The notes under the pieces were generated by a model, which saw nothing but the letters and a program-made list of their open reading frames with translations, was not told where the DNA came from and ran no database searches. DNA of 64,000 nucleotides. Origin: Diphasiastrum complanatum. Lineage: Eukaryota; Streptophyta; Lycopodiopsida; Lycopodiales; Lycopodiaceae. The number at the start of each line of letters is the position of its first letter. Within the stretch, counting starts at the first letter, position 1. The stretch lies in assembly GCA_029204225.1 (NCBI GenBank), contig CM055102.1, forward strand, positions 47,462,870-47,526,869, read 5' to 3'. Both the position numbers and the translations under genes were made by a program. This document shows, piece by piece, positions 36,246 to 49,935 of the stretch.

Positions 36246-37290
36246 ACTTATTTCTTGAGTAGATAAGTGAGAGAGGCAACAATAGAAGCATGATTTTGAA
36301 CAAATCTCTGATAATAACCGACATGTCCTAAGAGAGCTCTTAGTTTACGTAGATTGGTTGGTATCTGAAGATTCTTTATAAGCTCGACTTTATCTTTGTA
36401 GACTTATATTCCACTGTTTGATATTCTGTGTCCCAGTAATGTTCCTTCTTTCATACCAAAAAAACATTTCTCTGTATGAAGGGATAAACAAGTATCTCGA
36501 CATTGTTGCAATGTTAATTTCAGCTTCTGTAGGTGTGTCTTGAAATCACTATATACACAGAAATAATCCAGAAACATTTCGAGAAAAGTTCTTAGGAAAG
36601 CAGCAAAAATAAAATATCATGATTCGTTGAAAAGTCGCTGGTGCGTTACAAAGACCAAAGGGCATTTTGTTGTAGGCATAAGTGCCCCAATCCATAGTGA
36701 ATGTGGTCTTTGAATGATCCTCCTTCCGCACTCCAACCTGATTATAACCATAAAAATCGTCACAAAAATTGTAACGCTCTTGACCAGCAACCTGATCTAA
36801 GATGGAATCAGTGAAGGACAAAGGATGATGATCCTTCCTTGTGGCATCATTGAGTTTGCGAAAATCATGGCATATTCGTATTTTGCCAGTCTTCTTCTTT
36901 GGGACGACAACAATGGATGAAACTCATTCATTGCTTAAGACGGGATAGATAATACATGCCTTAAGGTGCTTGTTGAGTTTGTTCTTAACCATGAGAGAGT
37001 ACTTGGGATTGAGACAATATTGTCTCTGTCGAACAGGTACAACATCTTCTTTAAGATCAATACGGTGCTCTTTGAATTCTACAGGTATACCCTTCAAATC
37101 GTTGAGCGACCAGGCAAAAACATTTTGATACTCTTTCAATAATTCAGTGAATTTCGCCAACTCCGATTCTCCAAGTGACTTTGAAACATGCACAAATCTG
37201 CCAGGTGCAAGTTCAATTAGTTCAGTAGAATCTGGTAAAGTGATATCTTCTGTCATACTGGCCTTGGTATGGCCATGAATTTCTCGCATG
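36246..37290 (-). pseudogene. gypsy reverse transcriptase
   Basis: Landmarks in order: EFKEHRIDLKEDVVPVRQRQ (about 37070), CDDFYGYNQVGVRKEDHSKT then MPFGLCNAPATFQ (about 36750-36620), the catalytic strand reading FLDYFCVYSDFKTHL (about 36570), and GHVGYYQRFVQNHASI (about 36320). The catalytic pair, normally DD (FlDDfsvY), is D-Y here, so the active site is lost; a stop also interrupts RISNSGI.VYKDKVE. Confidence 0.85.
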
Positions 37291-37519
37291 GTTGACTCGA
37301 TTGATGTATTCTTGTCGTCAGCCTGGTTCTTGTTACCAAATTCGTGTTCAGATTCGTCACTCGAATCATCACACTCTTTCGAGTTCGTGTCTGCAACTTC
37401 AATTTCTTCAATTGAAACATCAGCTTCAACATTGTAGGCATTGAAGAATTCCCCTTCGTCAGCATTCTCGTAACATTCGAAATATTGTACTTCAATGTCA
37501 GATGCATTAGAAAAAATAT

Positions 37520-38080
37520 TTAAGGCAAAAAAGAAGATTCTTCTAAGGTAAAACTCGTGTCAGACAAAGGAGTGATTATTTGTTCTGTTGGCTTACCTTG
37601 ATTATTGGTCTCACCAGTCTGAAATCTCAACTCTCTGGATTTCCAATGAACACTTGTGTTTGATTGATAAAGCCAGGGTCGTCCAGCCAGCATATAATAA
37701 GATGACAAACCAAGTGGTTTGATAACTATGAAATTCATTGTGAATGGCTTGGCTTGAATGTAAACAGTGACATCCTTAAGTTCTCCAACAGGTTTTCGTC
37801 GCGTCGAATCAACTAACTTGATGTTTCGTTGTGTCGGTTGAATGTCAGTCAGCCTCAAAGCATGAGCTGTGTCTTCTGTTATTATGTTCACACTGGAACC
37901 ATAGTCTATTGGCACTTTTTCAATCAGGCAACCCGCAATGGTAACATCAATTTTAGGTGTACCAAGATCACCTAAATCAATAGACAAAACACCAACATCT
38001 GGCAGAGAAACTTTTTTCTTCTTTTTAGGTGCAGAAAGACCTTTCAGTTGCTTTCTGTAATAAGTGCTATCTGCCAACAA
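37520..38080 (-). pseudogene. gypsy aspartic protease region
   Basis: The open frame has PIDYGSSVNIIT (active-site Asp; DTGAS-type motif changed to DYGSS), then YYMLAGRPWLYQ, the 'iLGrpwL' flap-side motif. The domain layout matches gag-pre-RT aspartic protease of plant gypsy elements. The DTG-to-DYG change probably inactivates it. Confidence 0.8.
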
Positions 38081-38606
38081 CTATTCAAAAGTAATGTTTG
38101 GACAACGAGATCCAATATCAGTCACGATGTCATAATCCTTTATCTTCGATTTCAAGATTGGCTTGTCAATAACAGCACTAGACAATTTAGTCTTCGTGAT
38201 TTCGTCGTCACCTTCCTCGAACGTGACCACCTTCTCTGCAGCAGCTGACTGAAGTTTAGTGTTGATAATTTCCTTCGCTTCTGCTGAGATATCTTTTGCA
38301 AATAACTTTGCAGCATCGCGGGCATAGTCGGGGTCATCTTTAAGATCTTCTTTAGTCGTAGACTTGTTCGTTGACTTGCTAGAAGATTTTTTCTTCGGGA
38401 ATTTTTTGCGCTTCGTCGAAGATTTCTGTTGCCTTTGCTTCTCATTGTGACTTTGAATATCTTCTCCATGTCACTTGGCCATGACTGGTCTTCTGTCTTT
38501 GCCAATTTTCTTTCAATAACGTCAATTCTCTGCACAACTGCATCAGTCGCAGCTTTTTCTTTCGAGTCTGCAGCAGCTGGTGTTGCTACATACTGATATT
38601 TGGGTC
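38081..38606 (-). pseudogene. gypsy gag C-terminal fragment
   Basis: Continues upstream of the protease: lysine-rich KRKKFPKKKSSSKSTNKST, then DPDYARDAAKLFAKDISAEA. The N-terminal part begins at PAAADSKEKAATDAVVQRID and breaks off against LTR sequence at 38607. No zinc knuckle is visible in what remains. Confidence 0.6.
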
Positions 38607-38870
38607 ATGCGCTAGAGAGTCTGTCTGATTAGAGAGTAATTCATGTAATGCATTAGAGATTGCTAGTAGACTCAGGATCACTCACACTCAATAGTGCGGA
38701 GAATAGAGATAAGGGAGAATAACTCTCAGCACTCAAGTTCACTTCTTCAACCTCTTACATATACATAAACTCTTCTCTCTCGATGCTCAAGACTGAAGTG
38801 TGAGATTAATATATGTTCTACAGGACGAACAAACACCTCTAAAACAACAGGTGCGCTGCTCCCGCGAAAA
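38607..38870 (-). repeat. truncated 5' LTR of the gypsy element
   Basis: Matches 32046-32309 of the complete LTR ('gctagagagtctgtctgat' to 'gctcccgcgaaaa'). Both its inner 665 bp and its outer about 330 bp are missing, so deletions hit both sides of this fragment. Confidence 0.85.
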
Positions 38871-40746
38871 TTGCCACCTTTTCTTTTGTGTTGTTGAAGC
38901 CCTTTGAGACCAATCTCTTGATCTTCTAATTGACCATCAAACCCATTGACTAAGACCTATTCTCCAGATCCATTAGTTGATTTTCCAGCATGAAAAACAT
39001 GAGAACCAATATCCACTTGCATAGCATCATCTACACAAGAAGATTTCCAAAATAGTAACCTCTGGAAATACTCCCACTCAAACATATGTTCTCGATCCAA
39101 CAAGATCTCATCAATCCTTGATCTCGAATTTCCACAAAGATTAGTGAAAACAATGCCACCATCATAAATCAAAAGATAGATTCCAAACTTTCCATCCAAC
39201 ATGAAGTAGAAAAGGTGAAGATGAGTATCAAACCTAATAAATCCAGCCCTCTTGAATCCATAACAAGCCTCAATAAGCTCACCAATGAGATCTCCCTTGC
39301 CTTGAAAAAAATGTCTCTCGATTTGTTCCATCCAACCTTTTGTCATCTTGATCGTGAGTGATCAATTCATAATCATGGATGAAGAGATGTGAGATCCATG
39401 CCTTGGATCTTCCCAAGAACCAATCTTCCATTGCTCTTTCCTTCATAAGACTCTCACTTAATGTTTGCATCATAAGTAGTAGAAATCTCAAAAACATTAG
39501 AAGCGATGAAAAAAATGATTAATACCTTCAACATAAGGATGATTGAAGTACTCTCTTTTTTCAAACACTTCTACTCAATGTTTTAGGTAATGATTCTTCC
39601 TCACTATCATTCACAATGACATCATTCAAAGTACATCCTACTTTGAACTCTTCACATACTTCTCTTCTTCTTGACTTGTGACTATCTCCCTCACCAAGTC
39701 TCATGATAGAACCATTTGATCTACTCTCTTTATGAAGAAATGTGACTCCACTTACTGCAAAAATGACTTTCTTGGACTCCTCACAAAAGAATGTAGAAGA
39801 ACCATCTCCTTCATGAATGCACCTAGTAATATCTTTTTTCATATGTTCAAAAGAAATCATTAGCAGCAACCTTTTCCAAGGAAGAACCTTCATCACCTTC
39901 ATTGATGAAGTTAGCTCTTTCCTTACCTTTTGCATGCTTGCACTTGCCATGAAGAACCATTGAAGACCCATCATTATCCTCATAGCTAGCCAACTTAGCA
40001 CAAAGATGAATATCTCCAAGAAGCATATAATATCTTGACCTAGATCTAGCATAAGAAAGTTTTTAAGACTTCACATAAGGTCCACCAATCTTATTGATGC
40101 TAAAAGGTAGCTTTGGAAAGTTGAGAACGATCTCCTTTTCCATTCCATACTTTTTGTTAGCCATAACAAAATCATCAAGCTTGAAAAGTCTACCTTGTCT
40201 ATCGACCCTAGCAACCAAGATTTTTTCCTTTGTAATGAAACAAGCATCACTACCAAACTTTACCATGTATCATTTCTCTATCATTTGACCAACACTTAGC
40301 AAATTCTTTGAAAGTGAAGGAATGTAAAGAACACCATCAAGTCTTGCTTTCTTATTAGTAGAGAGACAAATAGGAATTGAACCAATACCTTCAATTGCAC
40401 ACTCACCACCATTGGCCATGCGAATTTCTTTCTTGGCTCCATCCGAAGAAGTAAAGAACTCCTTGTGACTAGTCATGTGTGAACTAGCTCCACTATCAAT
40501 CCACCATGAATCTTTGTCACCTTCACTTGATATTGGACTTGAAGAACACATCAAAAGAAAATTACAACCACCTAGATCTTCATCATTAGTAGTAAAGTTG
40601 ATTTGCTTGCTACCTTCATCTCTTTGCTTCTTCAAACATTCACTAGCAAACTGCCCTTTGATTCCACAATAGAAGCACTTTAAGTTTGAGCTATCTTTCT
40701 TCTTACTAACAAAAGAGAAAGGCTCACCTTGAACCCAAGTAGCCAT
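38871..40746 (-). pseudogene. copia family A internal region, copy B
   Basis: Minus strand: CCHC knuckle CFYCGIKGQFASEC (about 40655), intact protease motif WWIDSGASSHMT (about 40500), pre-integrase LYIPSLSKNLLSVGQMIEK, then MVKFGSDACFITKE...RQGRLFKLDDF after a stop. Then the same unusual region as element A (LGDIHLCAKLASYEDND-like), the shortened RT remnant (38957-39346) with LIGELIEACYGFKRAG, and KGLQQHKRKGG at the truncated left end. It was once continuous with the LTR at 30767-31380; the gypsy element and a roughly 1-kb deletion now separate them. Confidence 0.75.
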
Positions 40747-43700
40747 CTACAGGATCAGTGCCCGATCAATATATCCTAACGGGTCATGTCCCGAACACAA
40801 CTGAATACAACAAATCTAATTAACAATACACTAATTACAATATCACATTTAGAGCTTACATAAAATGTATATCAGATTAACTCTGATGTCTATCTCTCTC
40901 CCTTAAGCTCAAATGTGATAAGAGTGAAAAACAATAATTTGTAGCAATGTCTGGAGTATCCAAAGGATGTTATGCATATCTCTGCTACCCTGTACTTGAC
41001 TCACACTCAAGCACACCAACAAACCACCAGGTTTGACTCACAAAGTATCATGTAAACACAATGCTCATACAGAGAGTCTACCATACTCTCAACCAACTGA
41101 CTCGTCCCCAATCCGTCGACTTTAACACAAGTGGACCACATGAGCGACATGGCTCAAACTGATAAAATCCCACTACCACCATGAGACTTACATCCTCCAT
41201 CTAGCTAGGCTGACATCCTATTAGATACTTACAGGCACGGACCTGTAAAGCTGACATAAATGAGTGACTGATGCTCCACCTGAGGAAATCTTGTTGCCAC
41301 CATAAGACTATACCCTTACCGGATAAACAACTAGTAGACATAACGACAAGTCAATGAGCATACCAAATGATTACTTTGCTTCTAACGTAGCAAATGCACA
41401 ACCACATAAAACTCTAACTCAGATCTAGACTCTCATGACAAGGTAACATGCAAGCACACATTCATACAAACCAACACGAATACATCAAATACATGACCAG
41501 GCTTGCACAAATTGTGGTATCATATCGTACCAGCACCTTTCACTTGTAGATCTGCTGCTACACCACTGGTCACCAAATCAGGTCTCCGGCCATGGCTCTG
41601 CACCTGTAACCAAGATGTCCTCACGTCCAAGCATATACATCTATCCAATAGAACATGAAAGCTGATCCACATCTATTTTCCATGCTCCAAGCACAAGAGT
41701 CTACCAAGGACTCAATGAATGAATGTATGCAAAACTCACCATAGGCTATACTTGAGTAGCTTGCCCATCTCCCAGAGATACTGATGATGATTTGCCTCTC
41801 CTACATCCCATGTAGGCTCAACTTTCCATGCTTGACATTTCCAACTTTGATTTGACCAGTACATAGGCCTCCCACCAAGGAGCCTATCTCCCCAATGTAT
41901 CCATCATGTCAACCAAACCAAAGCAAATGCAAAATAGATCCACCATCATGATGAGAAACTCACCCACAATCTTATAGCATATTAGGATAGCTCCATCAGA
42001 AACTTGTGCCATATACCATCTGATCACTAAGTATCCATTACCCGCTGATAGCTCCCCAAGAATCTGTCCACCTGTAGTGCAACTAGATTCCAACTGGATC
42101 TAACCAAAAACTGCATCCTACTTACCAAATAATGATGGATAGAAACAACATGTGATGCCAACCTAGAGACTACTATGCATATAACCATGCAGCTCACCTG
42201 ATCACTCGCTAAGTATCAGTTGTCACTCCTTAAGTAACCATCTCCTCTGTTGGCTCACAACCATGGGCATGCTAGATCCACCACCCCGTAATGCACTCCA
42301 TGCCCTCAGGATATGTACCACCCTAGGTACACTCCATGCCACCTACCTCCAAGTAGACTTGACCCGTCCCTAGATCACCACATGATGCACCAGTTGAAGA
42401 ACATCGTCCATACATCAAATGACAAATCATACCTGAGCAACTGTAGCATCTTTCTTAGTGCCACCCCAATGGACTCGTCATCCACATACTATGCTCACTT
42501 GATGTCTCTGATACTGGTCACCATCTTACTAGACAAGCCAACCTCTAAAGCATCACCTGCTCCACCTGGCTCCTAGCATCTGCTCGCTCTCCCTGGCTAT
42601 GTGCCACCCGACACCATGCCAACGCAAGCCTTCCTTGAGTCGCCGCTCATGGGATCCTGAGACCACTACCTCCCTGATCGTACTAAGGCATATGGCTCTG
42701 AGTGACTTCCTCTAGGCTTATCCCTGATCTCACCATCTGAGAATCTGCACCATGGAAATTCCAACACCTGTGCCAAGCCTAGACTCCTACAAATATAGCC
42801 AAATGCATGAAAGCTATAGGTAGCTTATCCACGCCCGTGATGGTAGATGCCTCCCCATCGATGCCAATGCCAATGACTGGCTCCCTACTGTAATGCCGAC
42901 CTGTACTCCCAAATGAGCAGACCATGAAGTGTCTCCTCTAGTAGATCGCTAGCAAAACACTCACCATAGTGTTTGCTCTCCGATCACACCCCGTGCGATC
43001 TCCATCAGCTCTCCAGCCTAGAGTTGAATCCCAAAGCTTCACGCTTTGCCCATTTGTGTTTACAGCATTCTGATTCCATCATGAATCCCACTTGTAAGTC
43101 ATGTCCATGCCAATGACTCAAGTCCAATATGAAATAGCTGCCCCCTGATGATCATCCTATGTCATCCTGCAGTGTTATCTCCACTTGGTATCCCAATGTC
43201 ATCCCTGATCACAAAGATTTGAGTATCTACCTTGTAGTGCCCACCTGTATTCCCTCAAGCTAGCTCCAGGCTGCTCCTGTGAATGGTTCCAAACCACTCC
43301 CTGAGAATACACTAAGATGTGAACTCCAAAGCCACCATCAAGTCCCTCACATGATTGTGCATGCCGATATCCCTCCAAGTGAACCTGTGAGATCTTCCAT
43401 GGACCAAACCAAATGATCTGCACCCTGTCATCACTGAAATTTGCATCCCTGATGCGATCATGATATGGCAAATTGACTTGACTTACCTAGAATAGGCAGT
43501 TGAAGTGTATCTCTTCGATGACAAACCTGATACACTGCTCCACAACTACAATGACTTGATCAAAATTGACTTACCAACTGCAAAATCGCAAAATCATCAT
43601 ACTCACCACTCGTCAAGAGTCTCCAAAGTGTGATTATTGATCCGTTCTTCATCCTCCATGTGTCTCACACACAGCTCGTCCAATGCAAGTCCGTATCTTG

Positions 43701-44146
43701 CCCAATGGCTTCCAATTGGCACCACCTCGCACTTCCATCACCTGTGACTGCCAATATGTGTGTACCTCCAAGCTAGCCCATATTTCCCTCCGAAAGAAAA
43801 ATCTCCAAGATACAGATGCATTTGTCAATGCAGCTATCACCTGACTCGACAATGCCACTGTCGATCATACCTGTGAGAGCATTCCTCCAAAATGCCATTT
43901 GACGTTGGTTGGTTTGAACCCCAAGAGTTGAACCTGATCACAAGAAGTCTTCACCTATAACCAGCATACCATGCCTACCTCTCACTTGTGATTGCTTGCC
44001 TCTCAAAATTGTTGCCAATGATGAGTAGTCATGCTGCCAAACTGCACTTCCGTCGCCAATACTAGCTTTCTCCACACAATTCCACTACCATTCGCCCCCA
44101 TACCGCATTTACCACCTCCAAACACCATGTTACCCTGTCAGAAGTA
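40747..44146. other. 3.4-kb unassigned, strand-asymmetric stretch
   Basis: The plus strand is rich in C and A and poor in G ('ccacc', 'catcc', 'tccat', 'acctg' recur), over more than 3 kb. No frame exceeds 90 codons and those present have no domain I recognise. The composition looks like the untranslated or ORF-poor part of a retroelement or like a non-coding transcript. Left edge abuts copia gag at 40746. Confidence 0.4.
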
Positions 44147-47100
44147 AATAATAATGGTTTAGAAGTGATTATGCCTCATTGTAGCACCCTATAGCAGGTT
44201 TCACCAGCCAAAAATAGCCCCAAATTTGGCCCTACGATACCCAAATGGCGAATGTAGCCCATCACTAGGTCACTCGCACTCCGCTCGATAGAATGGTGAC
44301 GAAAATTCTTCGAAACACGTTTCTCCCTACTTTGTGACACAGGGGTCATTTTGGCCCAATGATGGCCAACAAAGGTGCCCTCTAGCCAAGGTTAGGCCCC
44401 CAACCAAAAATAGCTTGCATTTTGAATTGTATCTTCATTTTAAAGATTTTTTAATGAAGTGAAGTTCTTTTTGAACTTCGGGTCCCTTCAACCCATTTCT
44501 CATTGAAAATTTTTATTGAAGTGAGAGTCTCCTTTGCCTTTCAATGCCCTTCATATTCTTCATGGCCCTTTCAAAGCCCATCCAACGGTTTACTTATATC
44601 CAATGATCCATATTGCTCCCCGAGGTATGCGATCAAGACCATTGATGGTGTGTCTTTCACAATCCAATGGTTATCATCAAATTTGCGGGCTGATTCAGGT
44701 TCTTCCAGCCACCGGGCCCCAAAGTACACTATGGCCCATCTGCTTTTAGAGCGCGCGACGTTGCCCGCGGACCCTCCTTCCTTCTTGGTTTCTGGCTGCC
44801 CCCATACGGATCGATCATATTGCCTTCTCCCTCCATGGCGTCTCATGGCTCTTTGGCAGCTACTTCGCACCCCTGGAGCGCCTACAATCAGTGTTTCACA
44901 GCATTAAAAATGTGCTCCTACAGGGAAAGATTCAAGCATCTCTGACTTGAAACCCTAGCTGACAAGAAACATTCAGAGCTTCAGATCATACTGCTGCCTC
45001 ATTGCTTCACGGCTACTCATGGCCATTTGCCAATAGCTGTGCCCTACCAAAATGCCCACAACTGTTATTTTACAGCTTCAAATTTTATTCTAAATAGAGA
45101 GAGAACGATGGTTTTTGTTTCAAAAACCCTAGCAAACCTTTTTTTCCATAGCTGAGAAGAAGGTACAATTGCTCACAGATTACTTCATGTTAACCTTGCC
45201 CATTACACAAGAAGTATAAGGGGGGAATAAAAGTACATAGGAAAAAATAACCAATGAAAGAAAAAGATGGCCATGCTTGCACTCTAGCCCTATTCAGAAT
45301 GGTGAATAAAAAGGGTCCTTTCATTTTGCCACTTTGCCACCCTTCCAACCACGATTTTTCATTTCATGTGCCTATTGTCCTCTTACTGCCATATGTCCTA
45401 GATTTTATGGACCCCTTTACCTTTTTGTCTTGTCGACTTTTTCCCTCCTTTTTCACTTTTCCCTTTCCATGATTGTTATTGTACTCCCCACGGAAGGTGA
45501 ATTATGTCACTGATTGCCAATAATTGTCAATGATTGTCAACCTTTCAGTGGTTGACACATTGTTAGCTATAGTACATGCCTATTATTGAAGGCCTAGGAA
45601 GGGCTAGCAAGCCAGGATAGTCCATTCATTACCGTACTCATCCAATGGTTCCTTGCCATTTCATGAAGAATGATGTTGTGTTGTCATTTTTCAATTTCCC
45701 TTTGAAAACTTTGTTAAGATTAAGGTGGGGGGGAAGGGGTGGGGAAGGATTTCTTTTGCCTTGACCTGTGATTTTCATTTGTCAATCCTTTTGGCCGGTA
45801 AATGTCATGATACTATATTTTGTTCTAGGTGAATTGCCATACTCCATATTTCTGATTTTCCATTTTTTAATGTCTGACCCCTATTTCTTTTTTCGAGTAC
45901 TTTGAACAACCGTTAGATACCGTCATGTCAATTCAACTGGGTGTTTTTGTCACTGATAGCTCAAGTGATACGATTTCAAATATTCAAGTTGCCTAACCTC
46001 AATAGTATGATAGACTAGAGAAATTATGGACCAAAACTGACTGTCCTCGGAAAAGCATAGAGGTTTTTCTAATAGTAACAATATTTTTTAGTACATCAAA
46101 ATGGTGCTCGACATTGCCAACATTTTACTTCGAAGCCAATTCAAAGCCTTTACTTTGACTAGCCGCATTCAAGCAGGCTAGGACCTACTTCTAGACAAAC
46201 TGGCATTTTCTTGTTCGGTTTACAAAATTTTGTCATCTGTCAAATATTTTTTGATAGTACCTAAAACCTACATAAAGGCCTATTTTCTAACTATCAAAAT
46301 TTCCTTCTAGCCATTGTAAGGGCTGGTTGGAACCCCCATGATATCGGTATTTAATGCCAAATTTTATATAATTTTTCCAATACAAATATATGCATTTTCA
46401 AGTTTTTTGAAAATTCTTGCTCATGTTAGCTTGATTTTTGCTAGGTTGATGGCGGCCTCCATTGGGTTGTATGATGGTCCCCATACAGCGGACCGAGTAT
46501 CTCTAGTTCTAAGCAGTTGCATATTAAATGTCGTATTTGTGGTGTTTTCGCTCTTGGGATCAGTACCCCTATATGGAGTGATGCTAACCATCTTCTTCCA
46601 TGGATCAATTATTAGCATCTTTAGTGGTAGGTACCAATGATTTTATCTACATCAGTCTTATGTGAATTTGGTCCTTTCACACCTGTAAAACAATCATCAC
46701 GTGCACCTGCTTTGGCAAATGCACCATTTTCCAATAGATTGTGAAACATTCCCATTTCTTAGTCCCATGCATAGTTGGATATGAAAATGCAAAGCTCAGT
46801 GTATGGAAATGAATGCAGATTTTCAACAGTGTGTCTAATGTGAGAATATTCATATGTGCGTATGCATAATAGGCTGTCTCTTACCGTGGTACTTGATACA
46901 ATTCAATTTTTCTCTCACTACACTAGAATGATCTGAATATTGTAACACAATGAGTAATAATCAAATATCTTCAACTTGGGAAAAGGTTGTGTAAATGATG
47001 TCTCTCTCAATGGTAGGCTCATGCAATCAAGTGATGCATTCTCATCAGATCAGAAATATTGTTTTTAGAAATTGGGAGGACTCTCATCCCTGTGATCAAA

Positions 47101-47740
47101 TAACCTTGTCTACTCAATGCTATTTCTTAATTATGCATAATGCAGAAAGGTATGAAAATTAGTAACGGACAGTTCATGCATGATGCAGTTGTGGTGTAGC
47201 AGAGATTTTTTGTTTCGAAAAACACATCCAATATATACAAGCAAATTTCATCTCTATGATGTAGGCTCATGTCCTGATTGGATTAGTTCCCTGTTGTGAA
47301 GGCTCTTTTACATAGATTAGTCCATGGCATCTTTGTCCTTGCTTCACAATGGGTTGTAGGAGTATCCTTGTCAATTAGTGTAGCATCAACTCTTTCTAAG
47401 AAGTGGAAAAGAAATATTTCATTCAAGATTTTTTGCTCTTTGGATGTCCTATCTCGCACTTTAAGATCGAGTGCAAGATCAGCCCCTGTTTCCATTGGTT
47501 CATTGGGAATTGTACCACCATTTGTTCAGTTTGATTTTCGTAGGTCTATTCTGATATCCCCAAGGTGTAAGCAATACTTTAGTAGTCGATTCACATAATG
47601 GCCAGTCATTTGTATTATCTCATCCTTCAGGGAGGTCTAATTTTCTACAAAGATCAAGTGCTTGATGAGTGACAATGGTGGTGAGTACATTTGTACCAAG
47701 TTCAAAATTTTTTTTGATGCAAATGGGATCAAGAGGGAGT
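44147..47740. other. unassigned stretch, possibly with LTR fragments
   Basis: 'tgtcagaagtaaataataat' at 44147 looks like an LTR start, but no partner LTR is present. Frames such as 44503-44907 (+), 46338-46640 (+) and 47283-47495 (-) lack recognisable domains. No host gene supported. Low-complexity GGGG-rich patch at about 45725-45750. Confidence 0.35.
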
Positions 47741-48499
47741 ACATGACAAAATTTCCAGATTTCACACGTGTGGGGAATGTCCACAAGTATGATGGATCTA
47801 ATTAAGCTTTGTGATTAGCATAGTAACCTAATTCTAGATTGATTAGCAAGATCTAGTTCAAAAGAATTGGCTTAACCACAATTAGCATGCTAAGCAACTG
47901 AATATGATAGAAATGAATCAATAATGAGCAAAAGTACAAGATATCAGTGTATAAGCATTAGCTTCAACGTGAGTTAGAGAGAGAAAAGTAGAGAGATAAC
48001 AAGAAAAATAGTTTAGATTTAAAATGACTTGAGATAGCTACAAAACTTTGGTTCTTCATCATTCATTGTGAGGAGAGCTACACATATTTATGTAGTTTGA
48101 GGTAGCTCGAGGTAGACCACATCCATCCATTACAAAATAACATCTAGAGTCTATGTGACATTTGTCACTTGCCATGCATGAGATTCTACCAACTTTCTAC
48201 AAGTGTACTAGTTCTAACTAGAAATGTCCAAATCATCATGCATGTGTCCATTACAATTTGCGCATGCCTTGCATGTCACTATGGATCACTTACAATTAAT
48301 GCATGTGAATTGCCACAAGTTTTTACAAGCATGACTTTGCTAATTCTATGTCTACAAACTATATGCAAGTTGTATTCATCAATCTACATATTACATAACC
48401 ATGTAGCCCGAGTTCTATCTAGGCCAAACTTGGCATTTTGCATTTATGAGCTACATACTTGCATGATACAACATTTGTAGCAAGCCAAGAAATCAATAT
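47741..48499. repeat. probable solo or partial copia LTR
   Basis: 'caagagggagtacatgacaa' looks like a polypurine tract before an LTR, and 'tttcacacgtgtgg' plus the nearby GA-rich patch match the LTR at 10392. The right limit is unclear; the sequence grades into copia integrase at about 48500. Confidence 0.35.
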
Positions 48500-49935
48500 G
48501 GATTGTTTTTCAATTTTAACAGTACACAAGCCCAAGGACACCACAACAAAATGGAGTGGATGAGAGGAAGAATAGAACCTTATGTGAAGGTGCCAAAGCC
48601 ATGAGGTTAGGTGCAAATCTTCCTAAATCCTTTTGGAATAAAGTTTTGTTGTGTGATCATTTTTCTATGCAATAGACGGCCAAGTGTGGTATTGGATGGA
48701 AAAACGCCTTTTGAGGTTTTGTTTGGTAGAAGGCCGAGTGCCAAGTTTTTCAAAACTTTGGATGCATTTGCTATATCAACATCACTCTTGATGATAGAAC
48801 AAAAGAGGATCCATCTTCAAAGAAAGGTGTATTTTTTGGCTATAGTGAGGTGATCAAGGCTTACAAAGTTTTTATTCCTTCAAGTAAAACCATGGTCATT
48901 GGAAGAGATGTCATTTCTAATGAGGGAAACTTCGAAAAGTTTCTTCAAGTGGTGATGTGGATGTTGGATCTAACCTTCTTGATGTTGATGAGATTGATGA
49001 TACCTTGGATATTGATGTTGAAGAGCCTATTTCAAATCAAAAGCCAAGGATGACATCAAGGCAAAGGCAACAACCTTTGAGGCTCACCTATGATGAGAAT
49101 GGTAAGCAAGTGAAAGTTACTCGTCTTGCATTTCTCACATATTTTGGTGAATCTTCTTGTGTAGAGGATGCTATGCAGGTGGATGGTGGTTTTCATGGAA
49201 TAGATCTGGAAAAAAGTTTTGCTCAATGGCTTTGATGGTCAAGTGGAAGATCAAGAGTTTGATCTCAAAGGGCTTCAACAACACAAAAGGAAAGGTGGCA
49301 ATTTGGAGCTAGTCAAGAGCATCAAAGAGAAGTCAAGGAAATGTTTTTCAAGTTTACTATACTTGTTTTATCTCATGTTTAAGCAATTTCATGTGAAAGT
49401 GTGCAAATTAGTCACATTGTTTTGCATCATTTTGATGTTGGAGTTGTACTAGCATTCTTGGCTGGTTTTGCTGATGGAAATGAAGCCAAAGGAGGCTCAT
49501 TATATCACTCATTCATGGTCAAGTCATCAAGGGTTGATGCTATCTTATGGCAAGATGGATATGGAGGCTCATTCATGGATTTTCATGGTGAAGACATATC
49601 AAGGAAGCACAAAAATGGAAGAGACATTCAAGCATTGGTTGATTACTCACATTTATTGTTTGATTTCTGTTATTTTCCAAAGAGTTAAAATTTAGAAGCA
49701 TGGATGAATCATTGCATTTACATTCTATTTGGTTCTTCATGTTCTAGTTACATCTTGATATGTAAAATTGATGTAAGAAATAGTGAAGCATCCAATGTGG
49801 ACACTATTCTCTATATCAATTATGAAAGTTACTATAAAATCATATAAAGGAGGTCTATACTTAGGATGGAGATCATTCTTAAGATGGATCAAATTAGTGT
49901 GGCTAAATCTATGCTTAAACTAGTTGAAGAGGGAG
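48500..49935 (+). pseudogene. copia family A, integrase-to-3' end remnant, copy C
   Basis: Plus strand: PQQNGVDERKNRTLCEGAKA then NLPKSFWNKV (integrase C-terminal core, about 48535-48645), DGKTPFEVLFGRRPSAKF (about 48690), KAYKVFIPSSKTMVIGRDVI (about 48860), the linker region EEPISNQKPRMTSRQRQQPL (about 49023), LAFLTYFGESSCVEDAMQVD (direct fusion to the 3' tail seen in copies A and B), KGLQQHKRKGGNLELVKSIK, GFADGNEA and KLVEEGV. RT and RNase H are absent between DENGKQVKVTR and FGESSC. Several frameshifts. Confidence 0.75.

Larger units (their letters stand above)
31381..38870 (-). mobile_element. Ty3/gypsy element with extra 3' reading frame, 5' end deleted
   Basis: Minus-strand order: partial LTR (38607-38870), gag 3' end, protease, RT, RNase H, integrase (truncated), extra ORF, polypurine tract (32637-32649) and complete LTR (31381-32636). 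Inserted into a copia LTR at 31380. The 5' side is fused abruptly: the partial LTR joins mid-gag at 38606/38607, so the primer site, leader and gag N-terminus are gone. Pol carries stops and frameshifts. Confidence 0.8.

Noticed and set aside
47283-47495. Minus-strand 70-codon frame with charged sequence as a possible gene fragment
   Set aside because: No recognisable homology and no supporting splice sites or neighbours.
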